The notes under the pieces are model-generated. The model worked only from the letters and a program-made list of their open reading frames with translations, ran no database searches and had not been told where the DNA came from. The position numbers were made by a program, and so were the translations under genes. From positions 1-55,019 of IMG/VR virus record IMGVR_UViG_3300046323_000133: DNA of 55,019 nucleotides, one strand, 5' to 3'. This stretch comes from a virus. Below are positions 39,263-48,835 of this stretch, one piece after another (position 1 is the stretch's first letter; every line of letters begins with the position of its first letter).

Positions 39263-41128
39263 TTACGACTCCTTCTTTTTCTTAGAGTACATTTTTTCTA
39301 TTTGGGATAATCGTTCATTAAGATGAGCTTGAGAGGCTAATATAGCTCCAAAACCTTTTCCATAGTCTACGATTTTATTCCCTTGTTCATCTTCTTCAAC
39401 CATGTTTTTACCAACAGGACCAGCTTTTTCTAAATCTTGAGCCATTACAGACAACTGTCTACCTTCTCCAGCACCTTCTAAACCTTTAGCACTCTTTTTA
39501 TATTCATAAGAATTTGCTTCTAATTTATCTAAGAAAGATTTAGGATTAAATGCATTTGACTGAGCAGCTTTTTCAGACTTAATATCTTCTTTTTGATTTT
39601 CATCTGAAATACTTCTTGCTCTTGAATACATACTATTAGCAGGTACAGAGTATTGTAAATTATTATTAATAGTATCTCTCACAAAATCCATGGTTCCACG
39701 AGACTGGTCGCCAATTCCTTGAGACCGTTGATACGCTTGAGCTGCACCCCAGTCAGAAGCAGCTAATTCTTGTTTTGGAGCGTATTGAGAAGCTATAGCA
39801 CCGGCAGAACCTGTGTCGATTCCTGTGTAAAATCTGTTTAACCTAGCAGTACGTTGAGCGTCTTTTGCTAAGTTTTCTTCTGCCACTACGCTTTGTTGTG
39901 CATCGTAAGCAGCATTTTTAGCATCTTGAGCAGCTTGCCATTCTGCCATATATTGAGCATAATTCTCTCTGTCAGACCGTTTTACGTTTCCAAATATATC
40001 TCTAGTTTGTCCACGTTGAGCTCTCATACTCATGTCTAAAATCTCAGCTTGAGAAGGACCAGCAGCCCCTCTTTCTAAAGTATTTACTGAATTTTTAATA
40101 TTAGAAACATTTCCACCGCCCTTAGAAGACCTTTGAGCTTGTTGTAGCATTTCAGCAGTTATTCCTGGAGGAGGGTTAGAAGTAGGAGCAGGTGCAGGAG
40201 CTTGAGGAGCGGATGCTTGTGAGGTAGCTTGAGCAGGCTGAGCAGTTTGTGGAGCTTGCATGCCTTGAGGCTGTTGAGCCGCTTGATTTTGCATTTGTAA
40301 ATTATTCGAAGCAGGTAAATTTTCACTTTTAATTAAATCTTTTTGGCGTTCATCAGACATCATTTTCATGCTGTACGACTGTTTATTCTTTTTCATTTTT
40401 TCATCTGAGTAAGAAGTTAAATCAGTATCGGCACCTAAAGAATAGCTGTTGTTTATTTGAGCCGCTTTATTTCCAGAATCAGTTAGAGAAAGTCCAGAAG
40501 TATTCATAGGCTCTTTTACAGAATTAGAATCTGTTGCCATTTTTTGCTGTTGAGCAGCCATTTGATTTTGAGCGTCTTGTTTCTGAGCTTGTAAAGCAAA
40601 ACTAGAACCTAAACTGTTGAAACCAGCTCCTAACATATTATTAGCTTGCTGGTCCGCAGCTCTTTCAAAACCCAAATTTTGAGCAGCTATACCTGCATTC
40701 ATTTGTTGAGCTTGCATATATTTAGCTAAAGCTTGATTACGCTCTTCAGCAGCCAATATAGCAGCATTTTGAGCATTTGCTTGAGACTGTTCAGCAGCAA
40801 TCCTATTTACATTTCTAGATAGTAAACCTGGATTAACACCACGAGACGCTTTTGCTGCAGCAATCTGCTGAGCTAGAGTCTTATCATACATTTGAGCGCC
40901 TTTTAGTTCGCCAATTGTAGGAGTATTTCCTATAGATTGTTGATACAGTTTATTAACGACATCTTGTGGAACAACTGGAGGCAGCTGAGCAACAGAATCA
41001 TCTTGTTGAGAGCCTAAAATTCCACCTAATATTGCACCGCCTGCAATAGCGTAAGGATTACCTGTTTGAGCTCCAGCAGCAGCACCACTCATAGCTCCAC
41101 CCATAACATTTTTATTTTTTCGTCCCAT
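39263..41128 (-). CDS. Ejection-type protein with C-terminal S74 (intramolecular chaperone) domain
   Basis: The 621-residue protein has a Gly/Ala-rich N-terminus (GGAMSGAAAGAQTGNPYAIAGGAILGGILGS), Gln/Ala-rich helical middle, and a C-terminal part matching the endosialidase-chaperone (S74) domain: SDENQKEDI, YEYKKSAKG, RQLSVMAQDLEKAGP, KIVDYGKGFGAILASQAHLNERLSQIE (about 508-614). Two earlier shorter copies of the start motif (SDEKMKKN, SDERQKDL) lie near 240-265. In known S74 proteins the Ser of SD cuts the chaperone off after trimer folding. Such a domain on a likely ejection protein rather than a fibre is odd. Confidence 0.75.
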   Translation of the reverse strand: MGRKNKNVMGGAMSGAAAGAQTGNPYAIAGGAILGGILGSQQDDSVAQLPPVVPQDVVNKLYQQSIGNTPTIGELKGAQMYDKTLAQQIAAAKASRGVNPGLLSRNVNRIAAEQSQANAQNAAILAAEERNQALAKYMQAQQMNAGIAAQNLGFERAADQQANNMLGAGFNSLGSSFALQAQKQDAQNQMAAQQQKMATDSNSVKEPMNTSGLSLTDSGNKAAQINNSYSLGADTDLTSYSDEKMKKNKQSYSMKMMSDERQKDLIKSENLPASNNLQMQNQAAQQPQGMQAPQTAQPAQATSQASAPQAPAPAPTSNPPPGITAEMLQQAQRSSKGGGNVSNIKNSVNTLERGAAGPSQAEILDMSMRAQRGQTRDIFGNVKRSDRENYAQYMAEWQAAQDAKNAAYDAQQSVVAEENLAKDAQRTARLNRFYTGIDTGSAGAIASQYAPKQELAASDWGAAQAYQRSQGIGDQSRGTMDFVRDTINNNLQYSVPANSMYSRARSISDENQKEDIKSEKAAQSNAFNPKSFLDKLEANSYEYKKSAKGLEGAGEGRQLSVMAQDLEKAGPVGKNMVEEDEQGNKIVDYGKGFGAILASQAHLNERLSQIEKMYSKKKKES

Positions 41129-41159
41129 TAGTACCTCATATAAGTCTATGTGTTTTTAA

Positions 41160-41507
41160 TTAAATATTACCAATATAGTAAGTTAAGTGTCCGACTTTCT
41201 TATAAAATTGCCATCCTAGTTTCTTCATAAGCTGTTCACTATACTCATAATTAGCAGTAGTTTCGTCAACAGACCCTATCATTTTAGAATAGCCGTCGGC
41301 TTTAGCCAAATTACACAACCGTTTATACAAATTAAAAGCGGCTGTAGTACCTCTAAACTCAGGAATTATATATATTTCAGCTAAATAACAAGCTTGTAGT
41401 TCTGGATAAAAGCAGTAGGTAACAAAACCTTTTTCGTTTTCATACATTTCCATGTTATCTCTTTCTTTTAAATAAGCGGCATATTTATTCATATAAACAG
41501 TGTACAC
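41160..41507 (-). CDS. GNAT-family acetyltransferase-like protein
   Basis: The 115-residue protein has the GNAT core YLAEIYIIPEFRGTTAAFNLYKRL (about 41-64) and a C-terminal strand (FYKKVGHLTYYIG). The frame opens with GTG at 41507; an ATG at 41492 is an equally possible start and neither has a clear ribosome-binding site. Small GNATs within the structural block recur in short-tailed phages; function unknown. Confidence 0.65.
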   Translation of the reverse strand: MYTVYMNKYAAYLKERDNMEMYENEKGFVTYCFYPELQACYLAEIYIIPEFRGTTAAFNLYKRLCNLAKADGYSKMIGSVDETTANYEYSEQLMKKLGWQFYKKVGHLTYYIGNI

Positions 41508-41527
41508 TATCTATACACCGTTGTAAA

Positions 41528-44500
41528 CTATTTAGTTCCAAAAGACTTGTTTCCAGAAGTCTTAAATGAGCCATTTTTAACTCCTACTTCAGCCATAATA
41601 TGAGACAAGCTAAAAGATTCTCCATCTACAGTAGTTTTAAAATCTTGTAACTCAAATTGAAAGCTTTGACATTTTTGTATTTTAGGATAAACCTGCCATT
41701 GATATAAGGGAAATTCTCCTCCGTATACGCCTGTTCCATAGGTTCCAGTACCATAAGTTGAAGGATTTAAAACATCTTCTGTATTTATAGTAGTTTCTTG
41801 CTGGTAAAACGGATTAAAATCATATGCAAACTTAATTAACAGTTTATGAGCGGATTTGTAATTTCCTAAGAACATCATTTGGTAAAATCGTTCGAAGCCT
41901 TGGACTCCTGCAATTTGAATCCAAGCAGATTTAATACGCATTTTAATAAATTGACCGTTATCTTGATACTGCCCCTTAGTCTCTTTATAAACTAGCCCAT
42001 CAGCTCTTACATAGTGATAGACTCCTTTGAACTCTATAGAATCAAGGCCTCTTATATTTGTAAAAGTAGACCAGCGATTTGTATAGTAGTCGTAAACTAA
42101 TGCTTTTCCAGTTTCAGTAATTAATCTAATTTGATTAGCTGTTGATAATAAAGTAGCACTTGTAATCTTTTCATTGTTGTAAGCTTCTACACTATCTCCA
42201 ATATATTGAAGTCCAAAGTTTCTTTTCAACATATAAATGCCTTTAGAAGACTTAAACATAATACCTTCTGGATTTTCTACTAAACTATTAGCATCAATAC
42301 ATCCAGCATCAGAAGTTATATTATAAGGAGTTCTATAATCATCTTGTTGACCTAATTCGTTTGGACCTTCTCCAGTTAGCGCAAATATAGCACGTTCTTT
42401 AAAAATAATCAAATGGTCATCTACAACTGCTAAAGCTGTAGCTTTTCCACCTTTATCATCTAAAGGAATTTTAAATGCTGCATTAAATCTAACAGGCTCT
42501 CCAATACCAGTCACCTTGGAATATTGAAGAGTAAATCCATCAGAGAGTATAAGAAATGTACGAGCTTTATAAGAAGCAACGTAAGAGCTACTTAAGGCCG
42601 CATCATTTTCTAATACTCCGCCTGTAGTATATAAAGGCTCCGCATAAGCCAGTTCTTGGTCTGTAACATAATCAGTTATAGAAATAAACTTCTTATTTTT
42701 AATATTAGCGTATGAACCAGTTATAAAATCATCAGTTCCAGGAGTATTAACAGTATCTACAACTTTACTTATTTTATAAAATATAGTACCGTTGCCTTGA
42801 GTACGATATATTTCAATTTCTACATCGTTTTTAGAAGTCAAATAACAAGGTATAAAACTTAAATTAGCTAAGAATTTAGTACCAGCTGGAGTAGTAACAG
42901 ATATAGGTAAAGAAGGGCTACTTCTATGTATTTTACCAGTTCTATCTGTCCATTTATACACTATAGAATACAAGTATCTTTTAGAAGCGTCTAGGCCGTC
43001 AGAAGTGCTTGCTATCAAATCAGTTACAGGGTCAATATCTTTTGGAGCTTCAGGAATATCTAAAAACCCGTGTTCTACAACTTTATAGCCGTCATACATC
43101 TTTAATAGTCCACCACTAATATGCAAAGCCTCTCCTTGAGAAACGTCGAAGTAGTTTGAAGATTGAGAAAAGTCTGCAATTTGTTTTTTAATTACTGTAG
43201 ACGCTAAAACTTTTGAAGCGCCTGCAGGTTGTAACGAAGTTATAACGGCACTTGGTTTTGTAATAACTAGTCCATTTAAATCTACATTAGTTAAACCATT
43301 TACATAGTCAGAATTTATAAAACAGTTTTCATCAACATCATACTGTCCTAATATTTCTGTCTTAAAATCTAAAGTACTGTCTAACAAATTCTTTATTAAA
43401 TATAAAGTTCTTACAGGCTTATTGACTTCATATGCGGGGTCAATATCTCCATTTGACAGTATTCCAGAAGCTGTATATCTAGGGTCAACGTTCTTAGAAG
43501 CAAAAAAGTATACATAGCCTTCTAAACTTACAGGCTTTGATTGTAACTCTAGACCAATGTGGGCAACAGTAGGACTAAATGCTGACTGGACCCCACTATT
43601 AGTTATTATAGCTGTGCTTATAGCGCCTAGTCTAGTCTTCCAAGCTTTTACTTGTATAAAAATTATAGACTGAGTAGAGTTATTAGGGTCTTCTACAGCA
43701 GTTATAGTGTATTTACCATCATTAGCATCGTCAAGAGTGCTGGTTGCTGGTAGAGGAATAGTAGTTAACGTTACAGGCGCATGAAAAGGGGCTGTTAAGC
43801 TAAAATTAACTAGATATGTTTGAGCAAGTGTACCATCTGATTTTGTTAAAACAGTTCGTACGTTTGAACCCTCTTTAGAAATGCTTACGTTGTTTAAAAC
43901 ATAATTTGTTGCTAAACTGAATGCGGGGCTTATATCTTGATTTTCATCTATAGATTTTAACACAGTATCTAAAGCTAAGGTAGTATAAGCTATAAACACT
44001 CTATTAGAAATAGTTTGTAAGTCGTATTTAAAAGTAGACAAGCTAATGTCAGGGTCTATACTTATTCCTGAAGCTGTACTAATTTTAATATTTGAATTAG
44101 AAATAACTTTTGGATTTAAATAGTCTACTGTACTAAAGCGAAATCCTCCGCCTAAACCGTCTACAAAGTTACACATATAAGTTACTATGAACTTTGAACC
44201 ACTAAATCCTACTTTTGGAGCTAATATACTACCTCCAATAAGACTTCCAAAATCCTGAGACTTCAACTCATGTTTAGCTAATATAGTGTTTGTGATATTG
44301 TCTACTATAACTATTTGTATATTTTTATATTCAGAATATAAAGTAGGACTAGAAAGAATACCAGCTTCAATTGTTAATATCTTTTTTTCATAAGCATAAC
44401 AAGTAATGTTTTCGTACGTATATGCATTTGGATTTTCTAATATACTATTATCAGCTGAGATTTGAAGAGAAGAAGAACTGCAGAATTTAATTTCTCCTTT

Positions 44501-44788
44501 ACCCTCCCATTTTTGTTCTCCTTCAGAATAGGAGTATAAGTTAGAATTACTATATAGTAATAATTCATCTCTAAAACTAGAAACTGCAGAGCCTGTGCTA
44601 ATCGTATTTAAATCTAAATCTTTATTAGGCAAAGCTTCATAGCCAAACCGCTTTTGTATGGAACCAGGATTTGTAAATATAACATTTTCTAATTCTAAAA
44701 ATCGAGTAGGAAGAACAGTTTTTGAATCACCTTTAGTATCTATACCGTCTACTATAGGCATTGCTATCTTTTGTTTATTTAATGCCAT
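41528..44788 (-). CDS. Tail nozzle/stabilisation-type protein
   Basis: The 1086-residue protein is almost wholly beta-structured. Its start (MPIVDGIDTKGDSKTVLPTRFLELENVIFTNPGSIQKRFGYEAL) is the usual opening of podovirus nozzle or packaged-DNA-stabilisation proteins that form the tail tip. Gene order (adaptor, collar protein, then this, then ejection proteins) agrees. Length is at the high end for the family. Confidence 0.75.
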   Translation of the reverse strand: MALNKQKIAMPIVDGIDTKGDSKTVLPTRFLELENVIFTNPGSIQKRFGYEALPNKDLDLNTISTGSAVSSFRDELLLYSNSNLYSYSEGEQKWEGKGEIKFCSSSSLQISADNSILENPNAYTYENITCYAYEKKILTIEAGILSSPTLYSEYKNIQIVIVDNITNTILAKHELKSQDFGSLIGGSILAPKVGFSGSKFIVTYMCNFVDGLGGGFRFSTVDYLNPKVISNSNIKISTASGISIDPDISLSTFKYDLQTISNRVFIAYTTLALDTVLKSIDENQDISPAFSLATNYVLNNVSISKEGSNVRTVLTKSDGTLAQTYLVNFSLTAPFHAPVTLTTIPLPATSTLDDANDGKYTITAVEDPNNSTQSIIFIQVKAWKTRLGAISTAIITNSGVQSAFSPTVAHIGLELQSKPVSLEGYVYFFASKNVDPRYTASGILSNGDIDPAYEVNKPVRTLYLIKNLLDSTLDFKTEILGQYDVDENCFINSDYVNGLTNVDLNGLVITKPSAVITSLQPAGASKVLASTVIKKQIADFSQSSNYFDVSQGEALHISGGLLKMYDGYKVVEHGFLDIPEAPKDIDPVTDLIASTSDGLDASKRYLYSIVYKWTDRTGKIHRSSPSLPISVTTPAGTKFLANLSFIPCYLTSKNDVEIEIYRTQGNGTIFYKISKVVDTVNTPGTDDFITGSYANIKNKKFISITDYVTDQELAYAEPLYTTGGVLENDAALSSSYVASYKARTFLILSDGFTLQYSKVTGIGEPVRFNAAFKIPLDDKGGKATALAVVDDHLIIFKERAIFALTGEGPNELGQQDDYRTPYNITSDAGCIDANSLVENPEGIMFKSSKGIYMLKRNFGLQYIGDSVEAYNNEKITSATLLSTANQIRLITETGKALVYDYYTNRWSTFTNIRGLDSIEFKGVYHYVRADGLVYKETKGQYQDNGQFIKMRIKSAWIQIAGVQGFERFYQMMFLGNYKSAHKLLIKFAYDFNPFYQQETTINTEDVLNPSTYGTGTYGTGVYGGEFPLYQWQVYPKIQKCQSFQFELQDFKTTVDGESFSLSHIMAEVGVKNGSFKTSGNKSFGTK

Positions 44789-44804
44789 GTAAAATACTCC
44801 TGTA

Positions 44805-45680
44805 TTAAGTTTTAATCATTTTTAACATAACAGTAGATGGTTGCATATTATTATGAGACAACCCTCCTCCAGTAGCAACGTTTGTAGCTGTAGTACTAGT
44901 TGTAGCTACTTCGGAACCTGTAAATACAAAACCCGCATCGTCATAAGGTCCTCCGTTATTAAGATTAGATACACCTTGAGACACAAAGTGTTCATGAGGA
45001 TTTTGAGTATGATTATGACTAGGCATTTGAGGAGTAGTCAATATATGAGAAGCGGCTCCTAAAGTTTGAGCTATTGAGCGTGTAATTGTACTGTCTACAA
45101 TGTCTACATAAGTTCCAGAACCTATAGTAGTTCTACCATTTAAATTAGGAAGATTAAATGTAGTGGAGCCATCTCCTACCCCCCAGATAGTTCCAATAGA
45201 TGCAAATAAATCAGAGTATGTAGACCTAGAAACAGCCGCTCCATCACATAGTAAAAATCCAACAGGTGCTACAGGCCCAGCAAAATCTAAAACTGTTCCT
45301 GAAGGCATAAGAGGGGACGCAGGAATAACAACACTAGAAACAATACTGTTTCCATTGGTAATCTGAACTGGAACTCCGCCAGCATTTGTAAACCAAATGT
45401 TTCCATTTATAACTTGAAGCTTATTAGCATTTAAAGCGCCACTTAAAGCAGTAGGTAAATTTTGTAAGTTTAAAGATTTAGCATTTAATATAGTCTTTAA
45501 AAGTAAATCTAAATCTTGATTAATGTCTACAGCACTAATAGGTACTTTTTTACCTTTATCAGGTGTATGGTCATGGTCATCAATTAACTGTATTAGTACG
45601 TTTATAGCGTACGCCCAGTCTGGTCCTGGAGTAACAGTTGGGTCTGGTAAATTAAGTAACATATTTGGCGTAATTGACAT
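44805..45680 (-). CDS. Tail-collar-domain fibre protein
   Basis: The 291-residue protein has a phage tail collar domain (PVGFLLCDGAAVSRSTYSDLFASIGTIWGVGDGSTTFNLPNLNGR, about 153-197) and the typical end GGLSHNNMQPSTVMLKMIKT. A helical N-terminal part attaches to the virion. It may be a short tail fibre. Confidence 0.85.
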   Translation of the reverse strand: MSITPNMLLNLPDPTVTPGPDWAYAINVLIQLIDDHDHTPDKGKKVPISAVDINQDLDLLLKTILNAKSLNLQNLPTALSGALNANKLQVINGNIWFTNAGGVPVQITNGNSIVSSVVIPASPLMPSGTVLDFAGPVAPVGFLLCDGAAVSRSTYSDLFASIGTIWGVGDGSTTFNLPNLNGRTTIGSGTYVDIVDSTITRSIAQTLGAASHILTTPQMPSHNHTQNPHEHFVSQGVSNLNNGGPYDDAGFVFTGSEVATTSTTATNVATGGGLSHNNMQPSTVMLKMIKT

Positions 45681-45692
45681 AAAAACTCCTAT

Positions 45693-46010
45693 TTAAAATA
45701 TCCAAAGAGAAATAGTGCAAGGCACTGTAGCTTGTAAAGTCAAAAACTTAGTAACGTCGTTTCCAGTAGTTACAAGTTTTAACTGAGAAAAATTATCATT
45801 TTTACAAAGAATGTATCCTCTAAAAGAGCGATTTAGTTTATGCTCTACTAAAGTATCGGAAGTGCCTATTAGTATGTTTTCTAAATAAACACCGTCTAGA
45901 AGTATGGACCGACTTAAATTTCCAAAAGCTGTTTCTACATTAGTTTGAGCTGTAAAACTCTCTTGGTTTCCACCGGCTTGCTTTCTAAACGGTTGTGCTC
46001 TTCCTGCCAT
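45693..46010 (-). CDS. Small structural protein after the adaptor
   Basis: The start is placed at 46010 (AAGG upstream, one base after the preceding stop); the frame is open 24 codons further into the adaptor gene. The 105-residue protein is beta-rich (SRSILLDGVYLENILIGTSDTLVEHKLNRSFRGYILCKND), like small phage virion proteins that bind the tail hub. Unknown exact role. Confidence 0.65.
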   Translation of the reverse strand: MAGRAQPFRKQAGGNQESFTAQTNVETAFGNLSRSILLDGVYLENILIGTSDTLVEHKLNRSFRGYILCKNDNFSQLKLVTTGNDVTKFLTLQATVPCTISLWIF

Positions 46011-46011
46011 A

Positions 46012-46689
46012 TTAAGACCTTGTAAACCAGAAATCAGAATTTTCAGCATATATATCTGAAACTGATTCAGGTTGACCTTCATCTCTATTGTTAGCCATAG
46101 TTTCTATACGTCTTTTTAATTCTGACTTTTGCTGCATAAGGACAGAAACATCTGATTCTTCTTTTTGTAAGTATTTAATAGCAGCATCAACTATTACATA
46201 TTCAGCATAGAAATTTAAGTCTTTTAAGGTATCTGTATCTAAGACTAATTTTGGAGCTACTGGAGTATACCATAAACGTATATTGTACGCAGCTTCTGGA
46301 GCTGGGCTAAATTTTATATTGTCGCCTAACAGTCTGTAACGTATATGCGGTCCGTTAACTAGGCCCCAAGTAACATCATTATCTCTGTTACGCTCATTAA
46401 AATTAAAAGGTCTCATAGAGTACCATTTATCATTAGTTATTTGAGCGTCGACACCTTTCATTTTATAGAAATTAGCAGGTAGAGCGTAAGAATCAGTATT
46501 AGCAACTGTTGTAAAAGTAGTATCTTGAATACTGTAATCTGCAGAACCAGCTGATACTAACAAATCATGTAACTCGGCAATAGAGCCATTTATTAAAAAA
46601 TTAAGTTCGGCATCTTCTATAAAATTAGAAGCTTCTCTATCAGCTCTTTGTCTTGTTCGAAGTCTAAGCTCTACTAGTGTATGAGACAT
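46012..46689 (-). CDS. Head-tail adaptor (P22 gp4-like)
   Basis: The 225-residue protein has the adaptor pattern: N-terminal RADREASNFIEDAELNFLINGSIAELHDLLV, a middle YALPANFYKMKGVDAQI and RYRLLGDNIKFSPAPEAAYNIRLWYTP, and a helical C-terminus (LNFYAEYVIVDAAIKYLQKEE). This is typical of proteins that join portal to tail in short-tailed phages. A fair match in length. Confidence 0.8.
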   Translation of the reverse strand: MSHTLVELRLRTRQRADREASNFIEDAELNFLINGSIAELHDLLVSAGSADYSIQDTTFTTVANTDSYALPANFYKMKGVDAQITNDKWYSMRPFNFNERNRDNDVTWGLVNGPHIRYRLLGDNIKFSPAPEAAYNIRLWYTPVAPKLVLDTDTLKDLNFYAEYVIVDAAIKYLQKEESDVSVLMQQKSELKRRIETMANNRDEGQPESVSDIYAENSDFWFTRS

Positions 46690-46988
46690 TAGTATCCCCC
46701 AACAGGCTTTTCTTGGTCGTCTTCTAAATTAGTAAGCTTTATTAAATCAATAATAGCAGAGGCTATAGATTTAGGATTCTTAGATTCCAAAGCAGACATA
46801 AGAGACGTAGCAGCAGCTTCTTGAGCTGTTCCTGCGTTTATATCGTCTTCTTGACTAGATAACTGTTCCATATTTTCTTCATTTTTAGCTTTTAAAGCTT
46901 CTGAACTGTTTTCAGATGTAGAAGAATCTTTTAGTTTACCTAAAATCATTGTAATATCTTGTTTTTTATCGGAATGCATTAGTCCCAT
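46689..46988 (-). CDS. Small acidic helical protein
   Basis: The 99-residue protein is acidic and helical (SSENSSEALKAKNEENMEQLSSQEDDINAGTAQEAAATSLMSAL). It lies between the HNH gene and the adaptor. It may be a late morphogenesis factor. Overlaps the adaptor gene by one base. Unrecognised. Confidence 0.65.
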   Translation of the reverse strand: MGLMHSDKKQDITMILGKLKDSSTSENSSEALKAKNEENMEQLSSQEDDINAGTAQEAAATSLMSALESKNPKSIASAIIDLIKLTNLEDDQEKPVGGY

Positions 46989-47022
46989 AGTACACCGCCT
47001 TTACTTAGGAGTGTACCCGTTT

Positions 47023-47430
47023 TTATTTAAAATTACTGACTATGAGCTTTGCCCACTCAATAAAATCTGTCTGAGAGAAGTCTGATTTAGCTCTATTACA
47101 TCTAAAACAACAGGTTACTACGTTACTAGTCACATATCCAAGTGAACTGTCTACCCTATCTATCCCATTATACGTTATTTCGCAGTTTTCAAATTGAACC
47201 AGTCCGCTGTCTTTTGCTGGATTTACTGTCCTATAGGGCTCTTTTTTACAATAAAAACACACTGCGTAGATAAGCTCTATGAATAGTTTATCTGAAATCT
47301 CCCAAGTCTTTCCTCTAGCATTTTTTTTCATCCTATTTTTTAGATATTTTTCAGCGGTCTCTTTGTCCGATGATTTCCTTCTTTTTACTCCTGGTCTACC
47401 TTGTCCTGTATTTTTTAGTATTGTTTTCAT
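47023..47430 (-). CDS. HNH endonuclease with its own promoter
   Basis: The 135-residue protein has a basic N-terminus, then CFYCKKEP, NGIDRVDSSLGYVTSNVVTCCFRCNRAKSDFSQTDFIEW: an HNH core (about 59-128) with two C-x-x-C pairs. Its promoter (47436-47466) ends 5 bases before the ATG and no ribosome-binding site is present, so translation is likely leaderless. It follows the terminator of the capsid gene. It has the look of a mobile, independently expressed homing enzyme. Confidence 0.85.
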   Translation of the reverse strand: MKTILKNTGQGRPGVKRRKSSDKETAEKYLKNRMKKNARGKTWEISDKLFIELIYAVCFYCKKEPYRTVNPAKDSGLVQFENCEITYNGIDRVDSSLGYVTSNVVTCCFRCNRAKSDFSQTDFIEWAKLIVSNFK

Positions 47431-47435
47431 AGTTC

Positions 47436-47466
47436 ATTATACCATAACAAAGCCTATATATGTCAA
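47436..47466 (-). promoter_or_regulatory. Consensus sigma70 promoter for the HNH gene and downstream late genes
   Basis: TTGACA and TATAAT are both perfect, with a 19-base spacer and an extended -10 (TGG before it). The long spacer is the only weak point. It could drive not only the HNH gene but the late genes beyond the capsid terminator. Confidence 0.8.
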
Positions 47467-47517
47467 TATAGAAATAGTTAACGATTTGGTTATATTCGGT
47501 ATTTTTATAGTTTAGAC

Positions 47518-47547
47518 AAAAAAAAGACCCTGTATTTCTACAGAGCC
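47518..47547 (-). terminator. Rho-independent terminator after the capsid gene
   Basis: On the minus strand a 9-bp stem (with two G-U pairs) capped by GAAA is followed by eight Ts. It lies 26 bases after the capsid stop codon. Confidence 0.9.
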
Positions 47548-47572
47548 TTTTAGTTTTATAATCTATTTAAGA

Positions 47573-48784
47573 TTAAGCAAACTTGATACGAGCGTTGTAT
47601 CCTGGAGCTCTACAGCCCATTTGAGCGTAGTAACCTACTCGGATTTCAACTGAATCTGCATTAGAATCACGTAACATCTTAAGACCGTCAGTATCTAAAA
47701 TCTTAGGAGCTTTTCCTAAAGAGTATAGTTTCCAAGTGTCTAATTGTAACATGTATCCAACGTTAGCAGGACAGTTTTGGTCTGCAAATACGTTAATAAT
47801 TCCACGCGGACCGTTAACTTCAATACCACGGAAACCAACAAAATTAGTTACTTTTAAGTCCATATATCGAACTTTAGTTCCTAATTCTTTTTCTAACTGA
47901 GCGTACTTGCTGTAAGCAATAACACAATGAGTTGGTTTAGCACCTTCACGAGCAAGTCTAGAAGCAGTGTTTATCAAAGCCTCTTCGATTGGTAAAGCAG
48001 TTGCATCGTAACGGATACCGGCTAAACGAGTAGCGTCAGAAGAACGGTTTACAGAGAAAAAGTTATCAGAAGGAGAAGGAGAAGTTGCAGGAATCCAAGC
48101 AGCTAAACCTTTAATTTTTTGGTCATAATCTCCATCAACAAAGATAAAATCTAAGTCAGCAACAGCAGGAATAGCTGTATTTAAAGGAGCATTAACAGTT
48201 ACTTGACCTAAATCACGGTCAACACCTGTCACAGTTACAGTTCCAGCTCTTACAACAGTTCCACCGTCAGTACCAGAAACTTGCAATACTTGACCAACTT
48301 CAAAATTAGTTACTGATTCAATAGATTGTAACTGGATTAAGTTAGTTGTAATATCAGTAGCTACTGCGATTTGACCAACTGTTCCAGAACCTGTACCGAA
48401 CATAGCAATAGCTAATGAACGAGCAGCAGAGTGGATAGCTCCGTCGATTTCAGTTGAAGCAGCTTCCATGAATGCATTTGCATTACCTTTTGAAGCTTCA
48501 ATTGTTTCATTGTCGATAGATGCTAAAGAATAATCTTTGCTTCTTGTCAACACGAAATCTTTTAATTGAGAATTAGATTTGTTAGCCTGTGCTTTGATAA
48601 AATTAGCAGAACGGCCTTGTGGGTTTCCGTAGATTATTGGAATTGGTAAATTTTTTCCACCGAAATCTTCCATTTTAGGTATCATAGCTAAAAGAGGATT
48701 ATCAGCATATACCATATTTTCTACAGCGTCATTTGTGTACTTTACTTTTAAAGCACTTGCGAAAGTTACTAGGTCTAAAGACAT
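47573..48784 (-). CDS. Major capsid protein
   Basis: The 403-residue protein has the features of a phage major capsid protein (HK97-like fold, P22/N4-type sequence group): N-terminal FASALKVKYTNDAVENMVYADNPLLAMIPKMEDFGGKNLPIPI, a middle insertion (about 135-215) and C-terminal MLRDSNADSVEIRVGYYAQMGCRAPGYNARIKF. It follows the scaffold gene, has its own leader hairpins (48798-48835) and its own terminator, so its mRNA can accumulate to high level. AAAGGA precedes the ATG. Confidence 0.9.
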   Translation of the reverse strand: MSLDLVTFASALKVKYTNDAVENMVYADNPLLAMIPKMEDFGGKNLPIPIIYGNPQGRSANFIKAQANKSNSQLKDFVLTRSKDYSLASIDNETIEASKGNANAFMEAASTEIDGAIHSAARSLAIAMFGTGSGTVGQIAVATDITTNLIQLQSIESVTNFEVGQVLQVSGTDGGTVVRAGTVTVTGVDRDLGQVTVNAPLNTAIPAVADLDFIFVDGDYDQKIKGLAAWIPATSPSPSDNFFSVNRSSDATRLAGIRYDATALPIEEALINTASRLAREGAKPTHCVIAYSKYAQLEKELGTKVRYMDLKVTNFVGFRGIEVNGPRGIINVFADQNCPANVGYMLQLDTWKLYSLGKAPKILDTDGLKMLRDSNADSVEIRVGYYAQMGCRAPGYNARIKFA

Positions 48785-48797
48785 TTTGTGTTCCTTT

Positions 48798-48835
48798 GTT
48801 CGTTTTCCGAACGGTTTTTTTGACTCCGAAGAGTC
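48798..48835 (-). other. Two hairpins in the capsid-gene leader
   Basis: On the minus strand GACTC-TTCG-GAGTC (48822-48835, a C(UUCG)G tetraloop) and GTTCG-GAAAA-CGAAC (48798-48812) lie one after another just before the ribosome-binding site. Neither is followed by a U-tract. They probably stabilise or process the capsid mRNA. Confidence 0.6.
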
